This document shows positions 12,401 through 24,376 of a stretch of 64,000 nucleotides of DNA, in pieces. The first letter of the stretch is position 1. Every line of letters starts with the position of its first letter. Origin of the DNA: Macrotrachela quadricornifera (taxonomy: Eukaryota > Rotifera > Eurotatoria > Philodinida > Philodinidae); contig JAJEKB010001478.1 of NCBI GenBank assembly GCA_022393335.1, forward strand, positions 324,259 to 388,258, given 5' to 3'. The notes under the pieces were generated by a model, which did no database searches, was not told the DNA's origin, and saw nothing but the letters and a program-made list of their open reading frames with translations. Position numbers and translations under genes: made by a program.

Positions 12401-15163
12401 TCTTACGCGCTCCTTAACCGTTGTCATCATCTTCCGAATTTCTTGTCTTTCTGGTGTGGGTAGATGAGAGTGAGCGGTTTCGGTGAATTTAATGAAATGA
12501 TCATTCACATCAAGGTGAACACCAGTCCAGCACATTTTCTTTTCAGAAATTCAGTAAACTACTTTCTCAGTAGATTTATTCTTTTGATAGACATAGCCAT
12601 CAATCAGTAAAAAACGTTTTTTTTTGTTGCTAATAAGAAAAGAGAATGTTGGATGGTTCGAGTTAGGTTGCGACATGTCGTGTAAATAATGAAATAATAC
12701 GATTATAAAAGAAAAACGACAGAAATTTGTGTATTATCAAAACATAGGCCAACAACCGAATGAAGAGAAATGAATATTCAAAAGCGGACGAAGAAATTGA
12801 ATGAATAGTAAAAGAATACGAACCTGGATATATGTTAGACATAAACGAAGAAAAAAAAGAAAAAGAAACGTCAGTGACGAGGCTCTTTTGATTAGATATA
12901 ATAGGAAACAACATCTTTCAATTATATCGAAATCTTAGCTTTCGAGATTTTCATTTTCGATCTTTTTGATATTTCAAAATTTTGTTTTTCGAAATTCTAT
13001 ATTTCGAAATTTTTTTTTCGAGATTTGATGCTTTCGAGATTTTGTCTTTCGAAATTTTTTCTCGAGATTTTGTGCTTCGAAATTTTTGTCTTTCGAGATT
13101 TTGACACCAGTTCGAAGGATCCTTTATTGTACTTAATCTTACATCGTATTCACTATAGTGCTTTTGAAAAAATGAAGAGAAGTGTATGTTAAAGTTCCAT
13201 TAGGATAAAGTAACAAAGTTGCACATAAATATTAGTTTTAATTTGAAATCAACTCACGTTCTATATTTCTTTTAATGATAAAGCCTTCTTCATTCCCACA
13301 AAAATTATAAATAGATTATAAGAAAGCTGGAAGTTCGATCCAGCTCACTGTGTTAGTGTGAGATTTTTCTTCGAAATGTTTTTCACTAGAGTCATTCTTC
13401 TATGAAAATTTCGACCCTAACAGATAATGCTAAATGGGAAACCTATTGTGAAAAGTATCACCTTTAGTATATAATAGTACAGTGGTGTAGAATGGATGGT
13501 CAATCTGCTGATGAACAGTTAGCATTTGAATGATGTGCTATATTCATCATGTGTAATAACTTTTCCGCATATTCAAATTCTTTATCTCATGGATACAGTT
13601 GATTTCTATCGTCTGTGCCTACCGAAATAACAATTACTCTTTAAAACTGGGAAAATCTTCTTGGTATTTCAACTAATATCAATATTTCCATGGCGATGTG
13701 TATTTCTTTTTTAAGAGTCATCTGAAACAAATCCATCCAAATCCAGCATGTGAATACTGTAACAAAACATTTGATTCAACGAATAATCTTGACATGCATA
13801 AGCTAAACGAATGTGATAAAATTACTGTACCTTGTGCTCTCAAAGATTTTGGCTGCTCTGATTCAGTGCTGCGAGTTCGAATGGCGGATCATTACATAAC
13901 TGAACAGCATCAAAGTGTAATAACCTCCTTTATACGTCGTGTAATGTTCAAATTATCAAATAATCACTATGAGAAAAGTTCTCAAATAGATGTCGACGTC
14001 CTTTCTCATTCTACTACGATTATGATGCCACATGACGATAATAATATGAATATACAATTACAAGGAATCTGTGAAACAATTGATATCCTTGCAAGTGGAG
14101 TGCAGACATTGAATGAAGATGCACAGCGGCTCAGTAATGAATCACTCCACATGCAAAATGCAATGGATGTTTTAACAAAGGAGGTTGCATCTGTAAAATT
14201 AAGTATTAAAGAACAAAATACATTTTTCGATGGACTTAAACCCAACCAAGAGATTCTGCAGCAAGATGTTGCAACGTTAAAACAAACAGTTGAAGATATG
14301 AAATTTGTATCTTATGATGGAACACTCATATGGAAAATAACAAATATTTCTGAAAAAATGAGTTAAGTTTTTTACTTTTCAATCACGCTTCTATAAAATG
14401 CATTATACTCCAAGCTAAAAAAGATATACCTTATGAATACAAGACGTTATTAGTTTTGATACTCCCTATATCACTATTCACATTCATATGACTGCTTTAT
14501 TGAACTGTTGATAAAAACCTTTTTTAAATCTGCTTCATGTTATTTTAGCAAATCTGCTAATGAGAATTTTTAATCATGCACATCATAAATGTTATTTTAA
14601 TTTTAGTGGATGCACAATCGGAACGGCAAACTTCACTGTATTCACCACCGTTTTATTCATCGATGACTGGGTATAAAATGAGAGCTCGTTTGTACTTAAA
14701 CGGGGATGGAAATGCTCGTCGTACACATATGTCACTATTTTTTGTGCTCATGCGAGGCGAATATGATGGAATTTTGAAGTTTCCATTTAATTACAAAGTG
14801 ACATTTTGTCTGTACGATCAAACTTCAACGCAGCGACACATCATCGATTCTTTTAGACCTGATACCAAATCAAATAGTTTTCAACGACCTCGATCAGATA
14901 TGAATATTGCAAGTGGTATTCCGAAATTTTGTCCACTAGCAATGATTGAACAAGAGGGAAATTCATATATTCAAGATGATACAATGTTCATTAAAATAAT
15001 GGTAGATTTTGGTGATACACCCAAAACGCTGTTGTCATATGTATTGAATCTAAATCCAGGGTATCCAATGAACATTCAACAAGATATGATCAAACAAGAA
15101 GTAGAAAAACGGGGTCAACAAATCAGTACTGCATCCAATGTACTGTTGCAACATAAGGAATAG
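9488..15163 (+). CDS. TRAF-like gene A: RING, TRAF zinc finger, coiled coil, MATH
   Basis: Predicted 494-residue TRAF-like adaptor / E3-type protein. Exons: 9488-9627, 9683-9731, 9783-9875, 13716-14361, 14607-15163; the sum is divisible by three and the frame is open throughout. The RING uses C18, C21, C33, H35, C38, C41, C52 and C55. TRAF-type zinc finger text (HPNPACEYC, then CALKDFGC) follows at about 95-165. A coiled coil covers about 185-290, and the MATH/TRAF-C domain starts at YDGTLIWKI (about 294) and contains SPPFYSS, YLNGDG, SFQRP and MNIASG. Starts, phases and exon lengths match genes B and C. Intron 3 is about 3.84 kb and contains a MULE and a foldback element. The intron that splits the zinc-finger exon in B, C and D is absent. 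An AATAAA lies at 15248. Ligand and pathway cannot be told. Whether the long intron is still spliced is unproven. Confidence 0.85.
10293..10540. mobile_element. Foldback/MITE-like element in intron 3 of gene A
   Basis: The left end TACCGGATGTACCAAACG and the right end (read in reverse) TGCCGGGTCTACCAAAAG form imperfect terminal inverted repeats about 250 bp apart. The same terminal wording (TTACCGGGTGTACCAAAAG) occurs inside the foldback at 59.9-60.8 kb, so this is a dispersed non-autonomous family. No coding capacity. Confidence 0.65.
10661..13113 (-). mobile_element. Mutator-like (MULE) DNA transposon, 2.45 kb
   Basis: The element lies in intron 3 of gene A, opposite to the gene. Its terminal inverted repeats of about 200-250 bp (10661-10910 and about 12930-13113) are made of repeated TCGAAA/TCTCGA words. 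Outer ends align as GGTAAGGTGGCAAAAT on the left and GAACTGGTGTCAAAAT on the right read in reverse. GAAGGATCC follows the right end, and GAAGGATCGATCC precedes the left end. This is compatible with a 9-bp target-site duplication, usual for MULEs, with four extra bases (GATC) on the left. A five-exon transposase gene fills the interior on the minus strand. Confidence 0.82.
11088..12676 (-). pseudogene. MULE transposase with one in-frame stop
   Basis: Exons on minus: 12676-12301, 12248-11958, 11908-11745, 11700-11391, 11344-11088. The phases agree and give 465 codons plus a stop. The expected MULE catalytic triad is visible: D199 in ILMDGTF, D265 in ITSDFE and E380 in RTNNLVE. Also present are IYSIHG after the first D, a GCFCHF block, and GWNHRFNRR after the E. 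The N-terminal part ends in HSHLPTPE, like the histidine end of FLYWCH-type zinc fingers. The only damage I find is TGA at 12551-12553 (codon 42), where a Trp would fit the family's YW pattern. Otherwise it is intact, implying recent decay or a sequencing error. If translation starts at the later ATG (12535), the rest of the frame is open but lacks much of the zinc-finger region. Confidence 0.82.
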
Positions 15164-15247
15164 CATAATTGATGTAGTTTCATTAATATGATACAATGTC
15201 GCACGGTTAACAATGCTTTTCACTTTGTATAACAATATATTCATTCT

Positions 15248-15253
15248 AATAAA
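15248..15253 (+). promoter_or_regulatory. Possible poly(A) signal of gene A
   Basis: AATAAA lies 85 bases after the stop codon of gene A. In such AT-rich DNA the hexamer also arises by chance. Confidence 0.35.
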
Positions 15254-15942
15254 CAAGAAAAATCAAATCATTTTAATAAATAGGATTGAGAAATTGTATC
15301 TCTATCTTATATACTAAGAACAACAATGACTAAAAAAAAGAGTCAAAGATGTAGTTTTATGCACTGCAACATTTATGAGAGAAATCGCAATTTCTAATAG
15401 TTAAAGTACTTATCTAAACTTTATCAGCAATCTGGGAAAAGTTCACCATCGTAAGTCAACTGTGCTGATATAAGATATCTATGAAAAAACTGCTATAAAT
15501 CATGGTTATAAAAGTCTCGATTTTCTTGAATTATATTAAATGGTCTAGCTCTCATGAGTTAGAAAGAAGCTTTATTATGCCCGAAAAAAATTCAATGATC
15601 CGGATTATAGAGGAGTCTTAAAAGTTTCTGATAAAGAAGGCTCAGCTATTGAATCCAACACAACCAAAATTTCATTTATCGCAATTTATAAAAAAATTTT
15701 CTTGTAAACTTGCCTTTTCTTCATGCTGTAGAAAGAATTTAAATATTTTCTTTTTCTTTTTGTTCCAAGGAAAAGAATCTGATAAAAATTCAACAAATTT
15801 TCATTTGCACTCTGAAAACTCTGTAAAATAAAAGTACCATAACAGTACACAACTAGCTTGCTCCAAGAAAAGACTAAAATAGGTAAGTACAAGAAAAAAA
15901 CGATATGACTAAAAGTAAAATATGAAGTATATGTTTTACTTA
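15254..15942. other. Intergenic DNA, nothing recognised
   Basis: AT-rich DNA with short frames at 15649-15831 (+) and 15686-15892 (-) that overlap each other and show no domain. Confidence 0.4.
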
Positions 15943-16848
15943 GGTTATTTCAAAAGTAGTGGCAGCGATACATTAATTCCTTATAAAAAACAGAAAGAAA
16001 CTTTCTGTATACAATTTGATAGAGAAGAGAATATTCTATTTTTCTATGTTAGTTGATCACATTTCAATTAATATCATAATAATTAAATTTCAATAAGATA
16101 TGTTTTACTCGCATATGTCACGAAAATATTAGCATTCATTTGAAAAGTGAATGGTTGGGTATTTTTCGAATAATTCTTTATGAAAGAAGACAGGATTGTG
16201 GTTTTCGTCGTTGGAAAAGGAAGACGATGGCGCATCGAATTATATATAAAATACTTTTCTTATATGACTTTTAAAAGGCTTTTAACTGCTATTTTTAAGA
16301 AAAAACCTATCTAGAAAATTATTTATGGAAAATTGTCAATAATCAAATATAGATTCAAACTACTAATTGAAAACCGATAAGCTACGAAACGCTCAGATGA
16401 ATACTATGTATTCTAGTCGAGTCTAGAGATTTCTACAAAAATACCCTCATATTTACGCTTCCTCGGTTTCTCATAAAAAGAATATTTGTTTCAATACTTA
16501 GGAAATTGAATTAAAATATTTGAAAAATCAGTATTCGAAAACTCTGTAATATACAACTCGATGCATCTTCATTTCCTCTTTCCAACGATCAAAATCGTAG
16601 TTTTCTACTTTTTTACTATCAAAATTTAATGAAAAACTACTTACTAACGTTCATATTACCGCGATGCATGCACGAATGACGGATCTTATTGAAGTTTTAT
16701 TATTATGATATTAGTTGAAATGTGATCAACTAGCATAGAAAAATACAATATTCTTTTCTCCATCAAACTGTATACAGAGAAAGTTTCTTTATACTTTTTA
16801 TAAGGAATTAATGTGTCGCTGCCACTACTTCTGGAATAATCCACGTAC
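15943..16848. mobile_element. Foldback element with nested inverted repeats
   Basis: Outer arms of about 145 bp: left 15945-16090 and right about 16700-16848, sharing AGTAGTGGCAGCGA and CATTAATTCCTTATAAAA in inverted order. Inside, 16195-16260 is inverted again at 16550-16610 (GATCGTTGGAAAGAGG-like wording). The inner part (16194-16450) is also similar in direct order to 39833-40110. The reverse 61-codon frame at 16686-16871 is the right arm itself. It is a non-autonomous element or a decayed transposon pair. Confidence 0.7.
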
Positions 16849-16871
16849 ATTTGGATCCTAACAGCAAACAT

Positions 16872-18487
16872 ATGTTTATACTACAAAGTTAAATATCTGT
16901 GAATATCAAGGAATGTCTTCAAGCAGAATGTGGTCTACACGTTTGATCCTTAGTTTGTCTTATATTCATAGACATTTTTCTTCGCATGACCTATCTAAGG
17001 AAAAACAATGGTTCATTATTAGATAAAAAGACTTTATTTCTTTAATAGATACATCTCTCCAATTTAACTATGAAATACGATAAAATAAAGTTTTGTTAGA
17101 AAAATCATTGTGATTTTCAATAATATATTTTCTACAAATGAAAACTTCTTTATCTGTATTCTGTATTTTAAAAAATATGATGATAAACAAACATCCTCAG
17201 TTCGTAAATTAGTTATCATATTAAACAATAGTATTCAATTTTCTACAGTAACTATTCGATCACTATATTTGAATGTTTAAATCTCAGCACGAGTATCATT
17301 AATAAATAGTCAAACTTCATAAGTACTTTTTGAATACTCACCTATGAATACCTTCGTTAGGATACATTAGTATATTTTCTTTTGTAATTACAAGATTAAT
17401 TATAACAAGAATATTTACTAAAACAGATTATCAAACAAACAGAATTATGTTTCTTAGTGGTAAAATTTTGTTTTTGAAATATTCTAAATTTGAATTGTTG
17501 GAGAAATAGAATTTAATTTAATAATTCAATAAAAACATTTTTTTTTTGAAAATAAACTGCACATTGAAATTGTATTTCATGATTAGTTTGCATCTAAAAT
17601 ATGTATGAACTACAAAAGATAATTTACTATTTCTTTTTTCATTTAGAATTTAAACATTTTTATGTAATAAAAACTCAAATCTTTGTTTTATCATTTGTTT
17701 TCTTTGATAAAAGATGTCCTGATCAAATAAGAAATAAAGAATGACTATTTCTAAGAGGAAGAAACGATGACAAATATAGAGCTCGACTCACGAAAAACAA
17801 TATGATCTATAAGGAAAATTTTTCTGTTGGTAAAAACACTATTTAAATATCTTTTTGAAAAAAAAAAATTTTTTGCATGAAATGTATTGATAACAACGTA
17901 AGTGTCTCTTCTCAGTATTAATTTTCCTATTGTGAAAATTGTTGAGTAAGACTTTTCATAATTATTTATAAAATAAATTATTGATATTTTGTTTCCTTTT
18001 TGACTACATTAAAATTAATATTTGATCGACGCTTCGTACCTGAGGAATTTGGATGATGTTATTATTGTTTTTATAATAATAATTAAATATTTTGCTATGA
18101 AATTCATATTTTGAAAGAAAAAACAATATAAAATGAGAGGCTTTTATGGTTTTCGAAAAACAAACTTCATCATGATTACCCATCATAATGTATCAATGGT
18201 ATATTTGGCGACTGGAAAAGAACAGAGATAGGTAAAACGTGAGCCATCAGCTGGAGGAATTTTCATCTGCTAATATTTTACAGACTGATAAAATTTAAGA
18301 AATATTTAATATTAATTGATATCAGATGACATTTAATACTTGGATTTATTAAAACTCAACTGCAAAATTCTCATGTCTTCCTCTATGATCGCAGTGTAAC
18401 TTGTAGTTGTGAAAAATTACGGCATAGTTATGCGTAACTGCAACAAAACGTGTAAAAAAAATGATCACATGGGTTGTTCGTGTAACT
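16872..18487. other. AT-rich intergenic DNA, nothing recognised
   Basis: No gene-like frame with a recognisable motif and no repeat structure noticed. Confidence 0.45.
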
Positions 18488-19196
18488 AAGATACAAAGTG
18501 ATCCATAAGTCTTGGTAGTTCTCTCCCATGTAACGTGGCGAATAATATCCTAAATTTTCACCTCTCTATGCTGATAAATAAGGAAGATGTAAAGGCTAAC
18601 ACTCTACCAATGTTATTTTCTGTAGGCCGCAAAATACATATAAACAAGCCACTTTTGCATTTCATTTGCTACCATTTGATGCATTCTACTAAGAAAAGAA
18701 AATATACCAGAAGATGCAGTGTAAAAAGCTTTACAATCTACACAGTATATCATACTATGATTTATATAATTTTTGTTTCTAGAAAAAGCAAAACTCTGTG
18801 CGATTAGCTTAAAAACTGATGGCACAAAGCTTTGCTTTATTTTTAAAAGCAAACATTACCTAACATAAAGCATGCCACACTGTGAGTTTGTAGAGCTTTT
18901 CACACTGCATCTTCTGGTATATTTTCTTTTCTTAGTAGAATGTATTAAATGGTAGAAAAATGAAATGCAAAAGTGACTCGTTTATATGTATTTTGCGGCC
19001 TACAGAAAATAACATTGGTAGAATGTTAGCCTTTACATCGTCCTTGTTTATCGGAATAGAGAGGTGAAAATTTAGGATGCTATTCGTCACGTTGCAAGGG
19101 ATAATATACCAAAGTTTACACATTTTTCAATTTACTATATGAGAGAACGAACAATTTTTCTGAGAGGTACCAAGATTTATGGATCACTCTGTAGTT
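18488..19196. mobile_element. Long foldback element (about 250-bp arms)
   Basis: Left arm 18488-18745 and right arm 18885-19196 are inverted copies: AGTGATCCATAAGTCTTGGTA at the left end pairs with the right end, then CCTAAATTTTCACCTCTCTA, TTTTCTGTAGGCCGCAAAAT and ATATACCAGAAGATGCAGTG recur in inverted order. The right arm has a small insertion near 19106-19165. Internal wording (TATACCATAAGATACAGCGTG) relates it to elements at 46624-47050 and about 47390-47580. The open frames at 18535-18807 (+), 18613-18852 (-) and 18932-19123 (-) are read from the arms and are not genes. Confidence 0.8.
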
Positions 19197-22100
19197 TGAA
19201 ATGATTTTGTATTCGAAGTCATTACATGCACATAATTATCATAACTTTATTTAATCTATAAGTTAAGAATAAAATTTTTCAATCCATTAGTTTATTGATG
19301 CAGAGGGTGAGGGATAATGGATAATATTGGATTTTTAACAGTTTTGTTCTAGCTTTCTATGTAGTTCTTCAATATTTCAGATATTCATCATTTTTAATCC
19401 ATGAATATTCCTCTATTTACCAAGAACATTTCAAGCAACTCCTTGATAAATATTGATTTTATATCTGACTTTAATGATCAATAGAAATTGTATATACTTA
19501 AAATACTCTGAGAAAGACAAATATTTTTATTTTGATTCCTTTTTATATCGTTTACTATTTGCACAAATAGAATAAATATTTAGTTTCGATCTTAAAATAT
19601 TTTTCTATTCGTGTATGTCTATATTTAAAATTGATGACGTCAAACCATTTATTTTTCTTTCATTGATATTTTTACATAAATAAAAAAAAAACACGGTTCT
19701 GAATATATGACCCAATTAAAGATATGAAAATTTAACTTCCTCAAATATTGTATTCTGTTCTCTGTGACATTAATAATATTATGTAATCTGAAAATTCTTA
19801 CTTTATTTCGAATATAAACAATCATATATTTTCATTCGAAACAACATGATTACTCAAAATATTGAATTATAAACATGTAAACATTAAAAATTTCACTTTT
19901 TAGAGTTTGTATCACACCCAAAGAAGAAACAATAAGCTATTACATTTGAAGGTATTTTTCTCCACTTTTAAATAATTTAATCGAACTTTAAAAAACTTCA
20001 TGTGACGTGCACAGTACATGAGCTACTTTAGGCTACTTAGAACCACCTAAAGTCACTTTAAAGAAGTTTAAACTACTCATTTTCATTCTATTGTGAGAAA
20101 ATCATTTCTAAAACAAAACAAAAGTGTTCCGTTTTGGAAACACAACACTGATTAGTTCATATCAACTCATAATTGATCAATCAGTTGCATTCGTTCTAAC
20201 TAAACTAATCTGTCATACACTTACTCATAGTTTGTCTGTTTTTGATAGTAAATAAAGGAAACACTTGTAGTTTTTTAACTTGATTTAATTTTATTCCATA
20301 TATCTCCAGTTCTTAAAAAATACTTTAGAGAATTTTGATATAATTTGAAGCACTTTTGTACTTTAATGTGCTTATCGACTTAAAGTTCACCATTTCCTTC
20401 ATGATTACACTCTAAACATTTACGACACATCAGGAAAATCCATTTAAGCGTCCATCTTACACTTATTTCACTAAATTATTCTACTGATGAGAGAATTAAA
20501 ATTTATTATAAGACTTTCAATTCATTGGAATTCGATAAAATTTAGAAAACGAACTTTTTCTTTTAGTTGAAGTTCAAACAATTTTGGTTATAATACTAAT
20601 TTAAAAATAGTATGAGTAAGTCTGTTTTATGATGCAATTCACTTTGTGAAATTCTGAAAAAATGTATGACGCACAAATGTTGACGTCATTATTTTTAATC
20701 AGGCTATAAACAATTATATTTTTCTTTTAACCTGTTTGCGTTTATTCATATGACGCTGTAAACAAAAAGGAACCAATTTTGCATTAATAAGGCAGCATGG
20801 ATAAATGATGTCAATATCTCGTTAAGTAACTGACACGATATTGTTTAATTCTAAAAAAAAAAGAAAATTTATAATAACAACAGGCAACTATTGAAGAAAA
20901 AACATGAGTTCACATTTACTACATTATTTTGTCAGAAGAAAAAGAACAAAGACTATCTTATGTTTTATGGCAAAATAATGTTCTCAAAGGGCTTTTACAA
21001 TTTTTCAGTCATAAAGATACAATCGAAATACTTTAGATTTTTTGTGAATATAATTCTCCTAATTGTAAAGACAGTTCTCAAATGATGAACGGCATATATA
21101 CGCATATAGTCAATAATTTTTTAATTCTTTTCAAACTTCAAAAAGTATCCCGAAAACGAACTAAATACTTGTTAAGTTAATATTGAAAATTTGTTATCAT
21201 ATCATAATTATTTTTTACATGAAATTAAATAACGATTCACTTTTTCTATTTTGCTAATCATCTATGAACTCTACATAATGTTCTTTTTTTTTAATTTTTT
21301 TATTCAATAATTGTAATCATTAATTCTTTTGTAATGATGTTTGAATCATCGAAACGAGATGATCTAGGTCAATCATAAAGCGTCATCTTGTCTATCTAAT
21401 CAAATATCTTAACAATGACATTCGAATAACTTTTTCGAACAAATATCATATTGAATAGTTTTCTACGATGTCAATGAAATATAAGTATATACGTAGTTAG
21501 TGGTATACCAAAAGTTTTTTTAAATCGACAATAATTCGATAGAAATGTTATCCCGACCTTCTCGATAATACAATGTTCTTCAGTTTTATGAGTAATATAA
21601 GTGATATGTCAAATCTCTAACATATGATCAATGAATAACTCTAAAGAACATGAGACAATGACTGAAGTAATAGTTGATGAATAATACAATCAAACTAAAT
21701 GCTTTATTTTGACTTATATTTTTCATAAACGATATAGTTATCAAACTTTTTCATATTGCTTTACCTATTCAGAAAAATTTCTTTTTAATGTTTTGCTTTC
21801 TTTTAAAATAATACTGCGCAAGTATATTTCAAATGTTTCTATAATACGAAAAAATTATTTAGCAAGTTGTTTTTATTTTGAATATTTTCAATTTTTAGAG
21901 TTCTTTCAAATGAATGAATGATCTTACCTATGTATGATTCAAACGTTATCAAACCATGAAATTCTCAAACTTTGACTGAACTTTATTTATAATTATCAAA
22001 CAATTTTTGATTTATTCTCGTAAAAAATAAGTGTATTATTGATTGGTAGAATCGTATGCAAGCGAGAAAAAAACAACCTATAATATAGCAACGTTTGAGA

Positions 22101-22855
22101 GAATAAAAAGAAAAGTAAAGTAAAACATGAGTTATAGAATAAATAAAAACAAAAAACACATGACTTATGTAAGTAATGAATAATCATGTGCTTTTTAAGG
22201 TCAAACATGAGTCATGGAGATGATTAAATAAGTAAATAATACAATGTTCTTACATAGTTACACTAGCGTTGAATTATAGATATAAATTCAGGGTATAAAT
22301 ACGTTAGTTTACGTCATTGTTACTCTACAAATACATGTGAAATTCTGATCAGTCAATTGATACGTATTCTGGCAAGTACATTTGATGTAGGGGTAAGAAA
22401 TTGATTTATTACGAAATTTTTTTAGTTTCATTCTTAGAATTTCTCAATCTCGTGCTAAGAATGTAGATCAATTTACAGAATACTTTTTTAAATAGATAAT
22501 ACGACAAATTCTTATATTAGTCACATTCAACAGATCTCACTGTTTCGATAGTAAAAAAAATAATCATTGTGATATTTATTGTAGTCAGTTAATAATAAAA
22601 TGAGTTATGAAGCTGATCATTATAAATAAGCTTAAACGTCCAAATGTTGTACAAAAAAGTTTTATTAAAAATGCGTCGTAATTTTTCTGTTCTCTAGAAA
22701 TGCAATGGATTTATTTTGATCTGTGTGAATTGAATAAATTATATATATGAATAGTAAATGACATTATCGATCATGTCATCAATGTGTATTACCTTTTTTT
22801 AATATTCAACAAAGTTTTATTAATAAAAAGAGCAGATTTATTTTATATGAGAAAG
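19197..22855. other. AT-rich intergenic DNA, nothing recognised
   Basis: Several short frames (20891-21085, 21709-21921, 21996-22208) are composed mainly of Phe, Lys, Ile, Asn and Tyr, as expected from AT-rich non-coding DNA. A few repeated CTACTTTAGG-like words occur near 20020-20060. No gene or transposon end is supported. Confidence 0.45.
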
Positions 22856-23002
22856 AGATAAAAATATTATAGGATGAAAAAAGTATAACTTTCACGATAG
22901 TATGTTACTATGATAAGTCTTACATACTGAGATATAGATGCATTCATTAATTAATAATTAATTTAATGAAGTTATACTTTCTATATTCTTTATATTTTTA
23001 TT
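22856..23002. repeat. Short inverted repeat (about 35-bp arms)
   Basis: The phrase GAAAAAAGTATAACTTTC near 22875 is inverted as GAAGTTATACTTTCTATA near 22967, with further weak pairing outward. It could be a small MITE remnant. Confidence 0.5.
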
Positions 23003-24376
23003 TGTGTGTATATAAAAAGAATTTAGTTGAAATTTGATAAAATTATAAATGATAGTCGATAATTAATCATGTAAATGGAGATATAATCTAAGACATTAAT
23101 GACTAATTTTAAATCTTTATAAAATTCATTATATGCAACACTTAGATTTTTTGCAATCGATCATTTTGACTTAGTAAAGTAATCGATTCCATATATAATA
23201 CAAAGCTCTGGAAATTTTCTTGCTCTTTCCATTCTCGAGCTATTTATCAAAGATTATCTCGATCATTAGTTTTTCTTCATGAGTTCAGACTGATTCCAAA
23301 TATTTTTTTTTCGGTTCTTTTATTAAAAGATGAATAATATTAGATTTGTCATCTGATACTAGAAGCTTATTATCGGCAAAAGTACACAATAAAGTCTTTC
23401 TCTATCTTGAACATAGTTATACTATTTCATTCTCTTTTTCTAATCATAATGAGATCGATATTGTTTTGTTAAAATATGAAATAATAATCTTCGAAATTAT
23501 ATTATCTCTGAGAAAAGATATACATATTTATCATTCGTACTGATGTATTAATGTCGATGTAGATGTATACATCTACAATTATATATCTTTCGAAGATATA
23601 CAAAAATATGATTCTGTCATATTACAAATTGATACTAAGCTTTCTTCTCGTTTATTAGAAATTTTTATATATATTGCCACTATATAATGAATATTTCTTT
23701 TCTTTTATAGATTATATTCGAGATAATATCTCTTATCTCTATATAATGTCACTTTTATGAGTTAATAAATTCCTATTCGTATGAATATGCATTTATCCGT
23801 GTAAATTTATCTCCAAAATTCTACTTGACAATGGATAAATTAATGATTACATTTATCTTATTTGACAATTCATAATGATTTACTGATGATGACATATTTA
23901 TAATGTTCTGTGAGAATTGAACAGATATTTCCTATATGGAATATAATGAGATCTGCCAGTGGTGAAAAATAATCCATGAATAGATATTGACATGAAAATG
24001 GATCTTGAAAATTTTAATGATACTGTATTAAACAATGCATTATATGAACAAGTGAAGTGAATAATCATAATAATAATAAGAAGAAAAATTTCGAAGATTT
24101 GTGGTTTTTCAGAATATGAAGTATTGCTGACAAACAATATTGAATTCTCCATTTTATTCGATTTATATATATTTAGTTTCTGTATTTTCTTAAATTTATT
24201 AAAAATATAGATTTTCACATTGATTCCACATTAGAAAGCAATATAATTATACAGCAGTATTAATAGTCTTATTGTGTATAAGAGAAAAAGAATCAATAGA
24301 GAGAAAATGGATCTCAGTATTCCTCCTATTTCTGTTGTATCCAGTGTATTTTTATTACGGATACAGGAATCCGCAT
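23003..24376. other. AT-rich intergenic DNA, nothing recognised
   Basis: A reverse 106-codon frame at 23898-24218 is low in complexity and has no motif I recognise. Confidence 0.4.

Noticed and set aside
12551..12553. TGA in the transposase read as a recoded codon or removed by an intron
   Set aside because: The only GT..AG stretch around it is 24 nt, far below the 50-60 nt introns seen here, and there is no sign of a recoded genetic code in the TRAF-like genes.
12663..12914. 83-codon minus-strand frame inside the MULE
   Set aside because: It overlaps the start of the transposase in another frame and is rich in Phe and Ser from the T-rich strand.
14006..14245. Minus-strand frame opposite the coiled coil of gene A
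   Set aside because: Antisense shadow of a real exon; no independent motif.
18535..19123. Three open frames on both strands at 18.5-19.1 kb
   Set aside because: They are mirror readings of the two arms of a foldback element.
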